The notes under the pieces: model-generated
Seen by the model: only the letters and a program-made list of their open reading frames with translations
Database searches by the model: none
Told to the model about the DNA's origin: nothing
Shown: positions 1 to 8,591 of the stretch, piece by piece
Layout: each line of letters opens with the position of its first letter
Position numbering within the stretch: position 1 is the first letter of the stretch
NCBI RefSeq assembly: GCF_003626535.1
Contig: NZ_RBAL01000014.1
Span: forward strand, 1 to 64,000
DNA length: 64,000 nucleotides
Direction of reading: 5' to 3'
Source: Streptomyces hoynatensis
GTDB taxonomy: Bacteria > Actinomycetota > Actinomycetes > Streptomycetales > Streptomycetaceae
Position numbers and translations under genes: made by a program

Positions 1-3
1 GAG

Positions 4-124
4 TGTTCCGGTGGTCATGGCGGAGGGGAAACGCCCGGTTACATTCCGAACCCGGAAGCTAAGCCTTCCAGCGCCGATGGTACTGCACGGGGGACCGTGT
101 GGGAGAGTAGGACACCGCCGGACA
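4..124 (+). rRNA. rrf: 5S ribosomal RNA
   Basis: The stretch carries the conserved 5S core (ATTCCGAACCCGGAAGCTAA at about 43-62, and GGGAGAGTAGGAC near the 3' end). Ends were set from helix I, where bases 4-13 pair with 115-124 apart from one bulged T. It is the last gene of an rRNA operon whose 16S and 23S genes lie left of the window. Exact ends may be off by a few bases. Confidence 0.93.
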
Positions 125-134
125 ATTTGTGAAT

Positions 135-170
135 AAGTAGGGCCCGTTGGTCATCCAGCGGGCCCTACTT
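135..170 (+). terminator. rRNA operon terminator hairpin
   Basis: Bases 135-146 and 159-170 form a perfect 12-bp inverted repeat around a 12-nt loop, which itself can add a 3-bp TGG/CCA pairing. A short T-rich tail (GTTTG) follows. Its position directly after the 5S gene makes it the intrinsic terminator of the rRNA operon. Confidence 0.85.
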
Positions 171-207
171 GTTTGCAGAGCGGCACGCGTGGTGCGAGCA
201 TCGCCGC

Positions 208-690
208 ATGGGGTACACAATCCGACAGACGTCCCGGCAGGATTGGGAGCGGCTGCGTGAGCTGCGGCTCGCCGCGCTGCGGGACCCGGTGGCGCCCGTG
301 GCGTTCTACGAACCCTACGAGGAGGCCGTGCGGCTCACCCGGGGCGAGTGGGAGCGCCGCGCCTCGGGCCGGGAGACGGTGACGTTCATCGGTGAGGCCG
401 AGAACGGGAGTTGGGCCGGCATGGTCGGCGCCTTCGCCAAGCGCGGGCTGGTGTACGTCGTCGGCGTCTACATGCTTCCCGAACACCGGGGCACCGGCCT
501 CGCCGGGCAGCTGATGCGCGCGGCCATCGACTGGGGCCAGGGGCGCGAGGTGCGGCTGCGCGTCCACGAGAACAACCCCAGGGCGGCGCGGTTCTACGAG
601 TCGCTCGGCTTCCGGCCCACGGGCAGCAGCGACACTGATCCGCGTGATCCCGCCTTCCGCGCCTTCGAGCTGGCCCTCAGACCCGTCTGA
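208..690 (+). CDS. GNAT family N-acetyltransferase
   Basis: 160 residues with the GNAT fold pattern: an N-terminal region rich in W/R/E, then motif A (LPEHRGTGLAGQLM) that binds the pyrophosphate of acetyl-CoA, and the C-terminal motif B (NNPRAARFYESLGF). It probably transfers an acetyl group from acetyl-CoA to an amine; the substrate cannot be read from sequence. The ATG at 208 is preferred because the only earlier in-frame start (TTG at 169) lies inside the rRNA terminator stem. The gene stands alone just after the rRNA operon; no strong ribosome site is visible. Confidence 0.85.
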   Translation: MGYTIRQTSRQDWERLRELRLAALRDPVAPVAFYEPYEEAVRLTRGEWERRASGRETVTFIGEAENGSWAGMVGAFAKRGLVYVVGVYMLPEHRGTGLAGQLMRAAIDWGQGREVRLRVHENNPRAARFYESLGFRPTGSSDTDPRDPAFRAFELALRPV

Positions 691-696
691 CCGATC

Positions 697-1106
697 GGTG
701 CCCCGCTGAACGCCGCGCTCGCCGAACCGCTCTCCCTGCTGGTGCCGCTCGCCGTCCTCGGCTGGGCGGTGGCCAGGCACCGCGGCCTGCCCGAGGCGGT
801 CGGGCCGTTCGCGCGGCCCTGCCGGCGAACCTGGTCAACGACCTGCCCGCCGTGCCGGTGCTGCTGCCGCCGGCGGCGGAGGCGGGAACGGGCGCGGTGG
901 CGGCGGTGCTGGTGGGGGTCAATGTCGGGCCGAACCTCACCTACGCCGGTTCGTTGGCGACGCTGCTGTGGCGGCGCGTGGTACGTATGCAGGACGGAGA
1001 GGTGAACCTGCGGGAGTTCACCGTGCTCGGCGTGGCGACGGTGCCGGCCGCGCTGGTGTCGGCCGTGCCGGCGCTGTGGGTCTCGCTGCGGATCGTTGGA
1101 GGGTGA
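697..1106 (+). pseudogene. ArsB/SLC13-type permease remnant
   Basis: Two disconnected pieces of one membrane transporter are readable. An N-terminal piece in one frame (about 703-805: LSLLVPLAVLGWAVARHRG, then LPEAV) is followed, after an apparent internal deletion and a frame change, by the C-terminal piece (816-1106: LPANLVNDLPAVPVLLPP, GVNVGPNLTYAGSLATLLWR). The second piece resembles the last helices of ArsB-like anion permeases, which usually run to about 400 residues. The middle of the protein is gone, so the gene cannot be functional as a transporter. The remnant's stop overlaps the GTG of the next gene. Confidence 0.7.
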
Positions 1107-1651
1107 GGACCGTGGCCGTCGTCGTCTGGATCGTGGAGGGCACCTGGCGGGCCTGCGTGGCGGCGGCGCGGGAGCACGTGCCGGAGAACTGCCGCATCGT
1201 GCTGTTGCACGTCTCCGCGGAGGAGGTGCCGGGGGCCGCGCGCGGGGCCTATGCGGGCCTGCTGGGGCGGGGGCATCCGGAGCGCGATCCGGGGCCGCGG
1301 GTGGCGGGACTCGCCTCCTCGGCGGCGCGGGAGCTGCTGGCCGCGGCGGCCGGCGAGCTCGGCCGGCCCTGCACCCGTTCCGAACGGGCCGGGCGGGTGG
1401 AGCACGAGGTGGTGGCGGCTGCGGACGGGGCCGAGTTGCTGATCCTCGCCAGGGACGGCGATCGGGAGCACCTGGGGCCGCGGAGCCTGGGGCCCGCGAG
1501 CCGGTTCGTGGTGGACCACGCGCCCTGCCCGGTGCTGCTGGTGTGGCCCGGGCCGGCGCCGGGGCTCGGGACCATTCCGCCCCCGCCGCCGCACGGGCCG
1601 GACGGGCCCCCGGAACCCCAGGGGCATCCGGAACGCCCGGAACACCCCTGA
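1103..1651 (+). CDS. UspA-like universal stress protein
   Basis: About 182 residues. The N-terminal strand (VAVVVWIVEGTW) and the C-terminal end (LGPASRFVVDHAPCPVLLVW) match the UspA alpha/beta fold, where the G-x-x-S-R-x-V motif lies next to the nucleotide pocket. The canonical G-2x-G-9x-G(S/T) motif is only partly conserved, so ATP binding is uncertain. The tail after residue 155 is proline-rich and looks disordered. The start could be GTG 1103, which overlaps the stop of the upstream permease remnant as GTGA, or GTG 1112. The overlap suggests the two were once translationally coupled. Confidence 0.7.
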   Translation: MRTVAVVVWIVEGTWRACVAAAREHVPENCRIVLLHVSAEEVPGAARGAYAGLLGRGHPERDPGPRVAGLASSAARELLAAAAGELGRPCTRSERAGRVEHEVVAAADGAELLILARDGDREHLGPRSLGPASRFVVDHAPCPVLLVWPGPAPGLGTIPPPPPHGPDGPPEPQGHPERPEHP

Positions 1652-1715
1652 CCGGCCTGGGGAAAACGCCGGAGCCCGCGGGGCGTTCGGGGGCGGGGAC
1701 GTGGTGGCGGGCGGG

Positions 1716-3053
1716 TCAGCCCGCCAGGAAGACGAGGGTGGGCTGGTCGGCGCGGAGGGCGTCGACGAGGGCGCCGCGCAGCCCGGCGGTCTCCCGCTGG
1801 TCGCCGGCGACGTAGAGGGTGGCGCCCTCGCCCGCGAGGTTGTCCAGGGCGAGGTTGTCCACGCGTCCCGGGGTGCAGGCCTGGCGGATGTGGAGCTGTT
1901 CGAGGCCGCCGAGGGCCTTGGCGATGAGGCGCAGGGCCGCGTCGCGGCGGGCGGGGTGGCCGGTGAGGGCGCTCTCCAGCTCCATGGAGGCGCCGCCTGC
2001 GGCGCGGGAGTGGGTGCGGAGGATCTTCGCCGGGGTGGCGGGGGAGATGCCGTGGGCCCAGCGGTGGACCTGCTGCACGGGCTCGCCGGCGAGGGCGGCG
2101 GCGTGGAGGTGGCAGCGCAGGATGATCTCCGCGGTCTCCGCGTCGAGCCGGAAGACCGGCTCGGTGGGGCGGTAGGGGGCCAGCAGGGCGGCGGCGCGGC
2201 GGCGGGCGACGGACATGTCCTGGCAGCCGCGGTGCGGGGCCCAGCGCAGCCGGACGGGGGCGTCGGTGGCGTGGCCCGGGTCGTAGACGTGGACGGGGCC
2301 GATCCTGCCGCGCTGGCGGGCGGTCTTGGCGAGGAGCCGGCCGTGGGGGTCGGCGACGATCAGCCCGGGCGGGGCTTCGAGTACGGCGCTCACCGGGTCC
2401 TGCCGGCCCGGGTCGTGGCGGTCCTGGCCGGGCTCGGTGGGGGCCGGCCGGCCTGCCTGGGGGAGCAGGAGCGGAACCTCGGGCCGCGGGTGGGGCTCGG
2501 GCCGGGGGCCGGGCTCGGCGTCAGGGGCGGGAGCGGGCTCGGTGTCAGGCTCGGGGTGGTAGCCGGCGTTGGGCTCGGGGTGGTAGCTGGCGTGGGGCTC
2601 GGGTTGCGGGCCGGGCGCGGGCGGGGCGGGTTCTGCGCGGGCGGCGGGGCGGGGTCCTTCAGGGGTGGGGCGGACGGTGTGGCGGGCGCGCCAGCGGGCG
2701 AAGCGGACGTAGATCCACAGGGCTGTGGAAAACAGCAGGGCCGCCTCGACGAGGAAGGTGAGCCACAGCGCGGGGGCGCCGGGCAGGGTGCCGGGGTCCG
2801 CCTCGGGCCAGGCGGTGGGGATGTCGCCGGGGTCCGTGAGGAAGGACCGCATGGCCCTCGCGGTGCGCAGGAAGGTGACGCCCCGCGGCCAGGAGCCGTG
2901 GGCGAGCAGGCCGGCCAGCCCGGTGGCGGTCCAGGTGAGGGCGGTCAGGCCGACGGCCAGGGCGAGGGCGCCGAGCAGCAGTTCGTCGGGAACGCCGCCG
3001 CGTCGGCCCGGTCCCTGCGCCGGGTGGGGGGACGGGGACTGCTCGTACGTCAT
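1716..3053 (-). CDS. TraG/VirD4-like coupling protein, degenerate
   Basis: 445 residues, last gene of the leftward type-IV-secretion-like operon. Two transmembrane helices (about residues 25-50 and 92-115) are followed by a Pro/Glu/His-rich linker with SYHPEP-type repeats (125-215) and a C-terminal domain resembling the ATPase region of TraG/TraD/VirD4 coupling proteins (GLIVADPHGRLL, IGPVHVYDPG, LRWAPHRGC). Coupling proteins normally hand DNA or protein substrates to the secretion channel using ATP. Here I see no Walker A motif before the domain, and the protein stops before the place where a Walker B would fall. It may therefore be a structural relic or a partner that does not hydrolyse ATP. 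Confidence 0.6.
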   Translation of the reverse strand: MTYEQSPSPHPAQGPGRRGGVPDELLLGALALAVGLTALTWTATGLAGLLAHGSWPRGVTFLRTARAMRSFLTDPGDIPTAWPEADPGTLPGAPALWLTFLVEAALLFSTALWIYVRFARWRARHTVRPTPEGPRPAARAEPAPPAPGPQPEPHASYHPEPNAGYHPEPDTEPAPAPDAEPGPRPEPHPRPEVPLLLPQAGRPAPTEPGQDRHDPGRQDPVSAVLEAPPGLIVADPHGRLLAKTARQRGRIGPVHVYDPGHATDAPVRLRWAPHRGCQDMSVARRRAAALLAPYRPTEPVFRLDAETAEIILRCHLHAAALAGEPVQQVHRWAHGISPATPAKILRTHSRAAGGASMELESALTGHPARRDAALRLIAKALGGLEQLHIRQACTPGRVDNLALDNLAGEGATLYVAGDQRETAGLRGALVDALRADQPTLVFLAG

Positions 3054-3097
3054 CGCCTGTGCCCTGCCTGCCGCTCAGCCGAAGGTGCCCGGCGCCG

Positions 3098-4522
3098 TCA
3101 GCCGACGCCCTGTCGTTTCTCGAAGGACATCACACGCGCCTCCGTCTCCGCCTCGAAGGGGTCCTCGCTCGCGGCGAGGGCCTCCTCGGCGAGCGCCGCC
3201 GCGGCGGCCCGGGAGGCGGACTCGGTCATGGCCCTGTCGGTGAAGACGAGGGGGCGTTCGGCCTCGGTGACCAGGTGCTTGACGACCTGCACGTTGCCGT
3301 TGACGTCCCAGACGGCCATGCCGGGGGTGAGGGTGGGGATGATCTCGACCGCCCAGCGCGGCAGGCCGAGGACCTGCCCCGTGGCCCTGGCCTCGTCGGA
3401 CTTCTGGGCGTAGACGGTGCGGGTGGAGGCCATCTTGAGGATGGCCGCCGCCTCCTTGGCCGCGGCGCCGTCGACCACGTCGGAGAGGTGGTGGACGACG
3501 GCGACGAAGGACAGGCCGAGGCGGCGCCCGAACTTCAGCAGGCGCTGGAAGAGCTGGGCGACCGAGGGGGAGTTGATGATGTGCCAGGCCTCCTCGACGA
3601 GGAAGATGCGCTTCCTGCGGTCGGGCCTTATCCAGGTGTGTTCGAGCCAGACGCCGACGATGGCCATGAGGATCGGCATGGCGATCGAGTTGCGGTCGAT
3701 GTGGGAGAGGTCGAAGACGATGAGGGGGGCGTCGAGGTCGATGCCGACGGTGGTGGGCCCGTCGAACATGCCGCGCAGGTCGCCGTCGACGAGCCGGTCG
3801 AGGACGAGGGCGACGTCCAGGCCCCAGGCGCGCACGTCCTCCAGGTCGACGTTCATGGCGTCGGCGGACTCGGGCATGGGATGCCGGAGGCGGTCGACGA
3901 TGTCCCCCAGGATGGGCTGGCGGTCGACGGTGGTCTGGTTGACGTAGGCGTGGGCGACCTTGAGGGCGAAGCCGGAGCGTTCGTCGAGGGGGCGGCCCAG
4001 GGCGACCTCGATGATGGTGCGCAGGAGGGCGAGCTGGCCGGTGGTGGTGATGGCCGGGTCGAGGGGGTTGAGCCTGACGTTGCCGTCGAGGGTGGCCGTC
4101 GGGTCGAGGCGGATGGGGGTGATGCCCAGCTCCTGGGCGATCAGGTTCCATTCGCCGACGCCGTCCTCGCCCTGGGCGTCCAGGACGACGATCTGCCGGT
4201 CCCGGAAGCGGAGTTGACGCAGGACGTAGGTCTTCTCCAGGGCCGACTTGCCGTTGCCCGACTCGCCGAGGACGAGCCAGTGGGGGGCGGGCAGCTGCTG
4301 GCCGTAGAGCTGGAAGGGGTCGTAGATGTAGCCCTTGCCCGAGTAGACCTCGCGGCCGATGATGACGCCCGAGTCGCCGAGGCCGGGGGCGGCGGTCGGC
4401 AGGTAGACCGCCTGCGCCTGGCCGGTGGAGGTACGTACGGGCAGCCGGGTCGTTTCCGTCCTGCCGAACAGGAGGCTGGTGAACGCCTCGGTGATGAGGC
4501 TCAGCGGGTCGCGCGGCGGCAT
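3098..4522 (-). CDS. VirB4/TraC-like secretion ATPase
   Basis: 474 residues, cytoplasmic P-loop ATPase. Walker A is GESGNGKS (residues 86-93) and Walker B is FLVEEAWH (307-314), a motif typical of VirB4/TraC ATPases that energise type IV secretion channels. Later blocks (FGRRLGLSFVAVVHHLSD) fit the arginine/sensor region. The ATG at 4522 is chosen over a longer reading because a strong ribosome site (GAAGGAGGTG) lies just before it. It sits between the SCO6880-family gene (26-nt gap) and the coupling-protein-like gene (44-nt gap). It is the only protein of the operon with a complete nucleotide-binding site. Confidence 0.82.
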   Translation of the reverse strand: MPPRDPLSLITEAFTSLLFGRTETTRLPVRTSTGQAQAVYLPTAAPGLGDSGVIIGREVYSGKGYIYDPFQLYGQQLPAPHWLVLGESGNGKSALEKTYVLRQLRFRDRQIVVLDAQGEDGVGEWNLIAQELGITPIRLDPTATLDGNVRLNPLDPAITTTGQLALLRTIIEVALGRPLDERSGFALKVAHAYVNQTTVDRQPILGDIVDRLRHPMPESADAMNVDLEDVRAWGLDVALVLDRLVDGDLRGMFDGPTTVGIDLDAPLIVFDLSHIDRNSIAMPILMAIVGVWLEHTWIRPDRRKRIFLVEEAWHIINSPSVAQLFQRLLKFGRRLGLSFVAVVHHLSDVVDGAAAKEAAAILKMASTRTVYAQKSDEARATGQVLGLPRWAVEIIPTLTPGMAVWDVNGNVQVVKHLVTEAERPLVFTDRAMTESASRAAAAALAEEALAASEDPFEAETEARVMSFEKRQGVG

Positions 4523-4548
4523 GGCGGCACCTCCTTCACTGGGGACTC

Positions 4549-6108
4549 CTAGCGCTTGATTCCGGTGGCGAACGGGAGGGTGTTGACGAAGGCGCGGTGG
4601 TGCTCGCGGTCGCACCATTCGAGCTTCAGATAGGACTTACCCGCCGAGGCGCGGATGGTGCGCTTGTCCCGGGCGAGCGCCTCGGGGTTGGGGGAGGAGA
4701 CCGTGAGGTAGCCGACGAGGTTGACGCCGGCGGCGCCGGAGGCGAGGTCGTCGCCGCGCTGGTCGATGCGGCCGTGGGCGGCGATGTCCCTGGGGTCGAC
4801 GGTGCGGTTCATCTTGGCGGCGCGGGAGGCCTCGGCCACGTCGTTGGTCTTCTCGGTGAGCATCCGCTCGATGGCGATCTCGGTGGGCTCCAGGTCCATG
4901 CAGACGGCGACGGTGCGGATGACGTCGGGGGTGTGAACGAGCAGGGGGGCGAGGAAGTTGACGCCGACGGGGGTCATCGGCCACTCCTTGATCCAGGCGG
5001 TGGCGTGACACCAGGGCTCGCGGGTCTCCGACTCGCGGGTCTTGGCCTGGAGGTAGGTGGGCTCCCTGGCGTCGAGCTCGGCCGGCCAGGCGTTGCGCCG
5101 CGACATGGCCTGGAGGTGGTCGATGGGGTGGTCCGGGTCGTACATGGAGTGGATCAGGGAGGAGAGGCGGGCCTCGCCGAGGGGCTGGCGCACCCGGATG
5201 TCGGCGTCGGTGAGGCGGGCGCAGATGTCGGTGAGTTCGCGGGCCATGATGACGGCGAGCGCCTCGTCGCGGCTCATCCTGCGGCGGGCCTGGCCGCGGC
5301 CTGAGGCGGCGGCCTTGGCGATGGCCTGGGCCTCGTGGCTGAGCTCGCGGGAGTGGTGCATGCAGGCGACGAGGTAGGCGCGGTGCTGCTCGCTCGAGGT
5401 GGAGACCATGGACTGGAGGTGCTCGTAGGAGTCCTGAATCCAGCGGGGGGCCTGGTCGTCGCCGCGTTCGCGGACGTCGTTGGCGTGGGCGTCGGGGTCG
5501 GCGGGGAGGGTGCGGGCGAGCATCTGGAGGCGGCTGACGTGGCCGTCGCCGTTGGCGACGTGCTTGAGGAGCGTGCCGAAACGTTCGACGAGGGCCTCCT
5601 GGTCCTCGCTGTCGCGCAGGCCGACGCCCGGGCCCTCGATCTCGATGGCCGCGGTGATGGTGCGGCGGTCGGTGTGCAGCAGGACGGCGAGCTCGTCGGG
5701 GCCGAAGGCGGCGGTGAGCCACTGGACGCGGCCGACGCCGGGGGGTGCGCCGATCTCGATCTCGCGGCCGTCGAGGGTGATGCCGGCCTCGGGGGCGGCG
5801 GAGCGGTAGGTGGCGCCGCGGCGCTGGGTGCGGCGGAAGGAACGGTTGATCTCGAACCACCTGTAGAACGTGCGGCCGTTGTAGGGCATGTAGACGGCGG
5901 CGAGGGCCAGGAGGGGAAAGCCGACGAGGCCGACGAGGCGGAGGGTGAGGAGGGGGATGAGGATGCCGCTCATCATGCCGAGGAACGCGCCGACGACGAT
6001 GAGGGCGATCTCGCCGGCCTCGCGGTTGCGGCCGACGAGGGACTGGGGCCTGGCGCGCCCGATGAGGTAGGTGCGGCGGCGGGTGAAGGTGGGGGGTGGT
6101 GCGGTCAC
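4549..6108 (-). CDS. SCO6880 family protein (T4SS-like membrane component)
   Basis: 519 residues. The opening (TAPPPTFTRRRTYLIGRARP) and the two close transmembrane helices at about residues 33-75 match the family named after S. coelicolor SCO6880. The remaining 440 residues are cytoplasmic and lack a P-loop. Families of this kind sit beside VirB4-like ATPases in actinobacterial conjugation-type loci, and this one may be the membrane-anchored N-terminal partner of the ATPase encoded next. The GTG start at 6108 overlaps the upstream stop as GTGA, so translation is probably coupled; GGGAGG precedes it. Biochemical role unknown. Confidence 0.75.
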   Translation of the reverse strand: MTAPPPTFTRRRTYLIGRARPQSLVGRNREAGEIALIVVGAFLGMMSGILIPLLTLRLVGLVGFPLLALAAVYMPYNGRTFYRWFEINRSFRRTQRRGATYRSAAPEAGITLDGREIEIGAPPGVGRVQWLTAAFGPDELAVLLHTDRRTITAAIEIEGPGVGLRDSEDQEALVERFGTLLKHVANGDGHVSRLQMLARTLPADPDAHANDVRERGDDQAPRWIQDSYEHLQSMVSTSSEQHRAYLVACMHHSRELSHEAQAIAKAAASGRGQARRRMSRDEALAVIMARELTDICARLTDADIRVRQPLGEARLSSLIHSMYDPDHPIDHLQAMSRRNAWPAELDAREPTYLQAKTRESETREPWCHATAWIKEWPMTPVGVNFLAPLLVHTPDVIRTVAVCMDLEPTEIAIERMLTEKTNDVAEASRAAKMNRTVDPRDIAAHGRIDQRGDDLASGAAGVNLVGYLTVSSPNPEALARDKRTIRASAGKSYLKLEWCDREHHRAFVNTLPFATGIKR

Positions 6109-7496
6109 CGGCTGCCTCCCTGGCTGCTCGCGGGCCCGGAACCGCCGCGGTTCCCGGTCCTGTTCGTCGATCCTGTGGTCGATGATGACGTGGAGTCTGC
6201 GCCGCGGGTACCGTGCGCGGCGACGCCCTGGGCGAGCGGGTTGGCGGGCCTGGCGGCGCCCTGGCCGGTGGCGGCGCCTGCGGCGGCGGCAGGTCCCGCG
6301 GAGGCGTCGCGGGCGCCGTGGGTGCTCATGCCCTGGCGGAGCAGGTTGGCCGGGGTGGACAGGGCGGCGCTCGCGGCGCGGGTGGAGGTGTCCTGGCGCA
6401 TGGCGCGCTGGCTGACGATCTCGTCGCCGAACCCGGGCACGAAGCGGTAGATCATCGCGGAGGCGAAGATGGCCAGGATGATGATGGCCAGGCCGGAGAC
6501 GACGGCGGAGACGGCGGTGGGGCCGTCGTCCTCGCCGGTGGTGAGCGCGGCGGCGAGGCCGAGGACGATGACGATGACCGGCTTGATGAGGATGACCGCG
6601 ATCATGATGCCGGCCCAGCGGCGGACGTGGCTCCACAGGTTCTTGTCGACGAGGCCGGCATAGACGGCCGTGCCGAGGAGGGCGCCGACGTAGAGCATGG
6701 CGGCGCGGATCACCAGCTCGAGGGCGAGGACGCCGGCGGCGAGGATGGAGATCAGGGAGACGACGATCAGCATGATCGGGCCGCCGCCGATGTCCTCGCC
6801 GGCCTCCAGGGCGGCGGCGAAGTCCCCGAAGAACGCCTCGGAGTTGTCTCCGGTGCCCGCGACGATGCCCTGGGTCATGCCGTCGGTGGCGGAGACCACG
6901 ACGTACAGGATCAGGGGGGTGAAGGCGGAGGCCATGACGGTCAGCCAGAGGAAGCCGACGGCCTCGGTGAGCGCGGTGGTGAGGGGAACGCCGCGGATGG
7001 CGCGCTTGACGATGGCCAGGAGCCACAGGATGAGGGTGAGGACGGTGGAGGCGGCGAAGACGACGGCGTACTGACGCAGGAAGGAGGCGTTGGTGAAGTC
7101 GACGTTGGTGGTGGACTCCACGAGGTCGGACAGTTCGTTGACGATCCAGGCGGCGGCGTCGGCGCAGCCCTTGGCGAGAGAGGAGAGGGGGTCGAGGGAG
7201 GGGTCGGCGTCCGGGAGGCCGCCGCCGTCACCGCCGGAGTCGCCGCCCTCGCACAGGTCGCGGGCGCCGCCGGAGATGAGCTCGCAGTCGTTGGCGCCGT
7301 CGTTGTTCCGGTCGGGGGGCTGGGTGGCGTCGGGGTCGGCCGGGGGGTCGGTCTCGTCGGCGTGGGCGCCGGTGGCCAGGCAGAGGCCGAGGGCGAGGCC
7401 GAGGAGGCCGCCGCCGGCGGCGGCCGGGGCCAGCCGGGCCAGGCGCGGCAGCCTGAGTGCGGTGAACGAGCGCAGGCCCGCGAGGCTAACGCGCAT
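6105..7496 (-). CDS. TrbL/VirB6-like polytopic membrane protein
   Basis: 463 residues. It has a signal-anchor (residues 25-45), an Asp/Gly-rich extracellular loop with a DRNNDG calcium-loop-like run, then six or more hydrophobic helices between about 135 and 360, and a Ser/Gly/Ala-rich cytoplasmic tail. This topology matches TrbL/VirB6 inner-membrane channel subunits and the SCO6881-type proteins that accompany SCO6880. It overlaps the gene before it by 11 nt and the gene after it by 4 nt, so the operon is tightly coupled. Assignment rests on topology and context, because individual motifs are weak. Confidence 0.65.
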   Translation of the reverse strand: MRVSLAGLRSFTALRLPRLARLAPAAAGGGLLGLALGLCLATGAHADETDPPADPDATQPPDRNNDGANDCELISGGARDLCEGGDSGGDGGGLPDADPSLDPLSSLAKGCADAAAWIVNELSDLVESTTNVDFTNASFLRQYAVVFAASTVLTLILWLLAIVKRAIRGVPLTTALTEAVGFLWLTVMASAFTPLILYVVVSATDGMTQGIVAGTGDNSEAFFGDFAAALEAGEDIGGGPIMLIVVSLISILAAGVLALELVIRAAMLYVGALLGTAVYAGLVDKNLWSHVRRWAGIMIAVILIKPVIVIVLGLAAALTTGEDDGPTAVSAVVSGLAIIILAIFASAMIYRFVPGFGDEIVSQRAMRQDTSTRAASAALSTPANLLRQGMSTHGARDASAGPAAAAGAATGQGAARPANPLAQGVAAHGTRGADSTSSSTTGSTNRTGNRGGSGPASSQGGSR

Positions 7497-8316
7497 AGGT
7501 GAACCCTCCGTACTCTTGGACCGCTTCGGCGATCTCGTCGGCTCCGGAGATCACGTTGTCGCCGTTGACCGGGGTGGGGCCCTCGGACTGCTCGGTGCTG
7601 ACGACCTTCCAGTCGCCCTCGGCCCAGGAGAGGCTGAGGTGGAGGGTGAACCAGCTGGTGCGGACGGGGTTTTGCGAGTCGAGGCCCGCGATGCCGGTGA
7701 GTCCCGCGCACCAGACGGAGACCTCGGCCGAGGTGTCGGCGTACTCGGTCAGGGAGGAGCCGACGGGCATGGTGCGGTTGACGAAGGTGTCGCCCTGGGG
7801 GGCCAGGCCGTCCTCGTCGAGGCCGAGGCGCTCGTTGAGGCCGGGGCTGTAGGCGGCGTCGTAGGCGGCCTGGAGGTCGTCTCTCGCGGTGGGGGCGGCG
7901 ATGGTGTCGACGATGGTGTGGCGGCGCTCCGGGTCGAACATCTCGGTGCCGCCGAGTGCGACGGCGTAGTTGGCGGCGGCGCTCTGGGCGCCCTGGCCGG
8001 TCTGGGCGAAGCCGCGGGGGATGCCGTTGGTGGAGCCGTCGACGGGCTGTTCGCCGGTGGGGGCGGTGGCCTCGGCCGAGTCGCCCTCGGCCTGGCCGGA
8101 ACCGCCGCCCTCCTGCTCGCCCTCGCCGCCGGCGCGGTCGGCCAGGACGATGGCGGCCAGGAGCAGGACGACGACGCCGACGATGGCGCCGATGGTGCGG
8201 CCGGGGGAGGCGGTGGGGCGGCGGGGGCCCTGGTCCGGTTGCTCGGGGAGGCGCGTGCGGGTCTGTGCGGGGACGCTGCGGGCGCGCGTGTCGTCGTATT
8301 CGTCGCCGTAACTCAT
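7486..8316 (-). CDS. single-pass membrane protein, possible VirB8-like subunit
   Basis: 276 residues, first gene of the leftward operon. A charged, Arg/Pro-rich cytoplasmic N-terminus is followed by one transmembrane helix (residues 41-60), a low-complexity Glu/Gly/Ser linker, and an extracellular domain of about 170 residues with alternating strands at its end (VSVWCAGLTGIAG, WFTLHLSLSWAEGDWKVVS). The order (short cytoplasmic tail, one helix, NTF2-like domain) is that of VirB8/TcpC subunits; homology is inferred from position and architecture. ATG 8316 is preferred to the TTG just before it because GAGGGGGCG is correctly spaced. Confidence 0.6.
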   Translation of the reverse strand: MSYGDEYDDTRARSVPAQTRTRLPEQPDQGPRRPTASPGRTIGAIVGVVVLLLAAIVLADRAGGEGEQEGGGSGQAEGDSAEATAPTGEQPVDGSTNGIPRGFAQTGQGAQSAAANYAVALGGTEMFDPERRHTIVDTIAAPTARDDLQAAYDAAYSPGLNERLGLDEDGLAPQGDTFVNRTMPVGSSLTEYADTSAEVSVWCAGLTGIAGLDSQNPVRTSWFTLHLSLSWAEGDWKVVSTEQSEGPTPVNGDNVISGADEIAEAVQEYGGFTYAR

Positions 8317-8591
8317 CAATCGCGCCCCCTCAACAGCAGTGAGTCTATTACCTCCTCACACGACGTTAGCGTCCTCGACTGACGTTCGCCCCTCGCCGAG
8401 GGGTGCTCCCGTGGGCGGCAGCGCCCTGGCCAGTTCCTCCCGGGCGCAGGGGAGGCAAACGTGACCCAGGTGACACGTCGGGACCCGCGGCGGGGGCGGG
8501 GCGCGGGCCGGTGGCGTGCGGGAGGTGCGCCGCTGCGGCGTGCGAAAAAAAGGGGGGTGGGCGGGTGGGAGGGGCGTGATGGTATGGGGGG

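Noticed and set aside
1701..3413. 570-residue plus-strand reading frame over the coupling-protein gene
   Set aside because: Gly/Glu/Val-rich shadow of the opposite strand; no domain, and the minus-strand gene fits the operon.
4549..7026. Single 825-residue protein for the SCO6880-family gene
   Set aside because: The extra N-terminus is an Arg-rich shadow of the TrbL-like gene; the GTG at 6108 overlaps the upstream stop and fits family starts.
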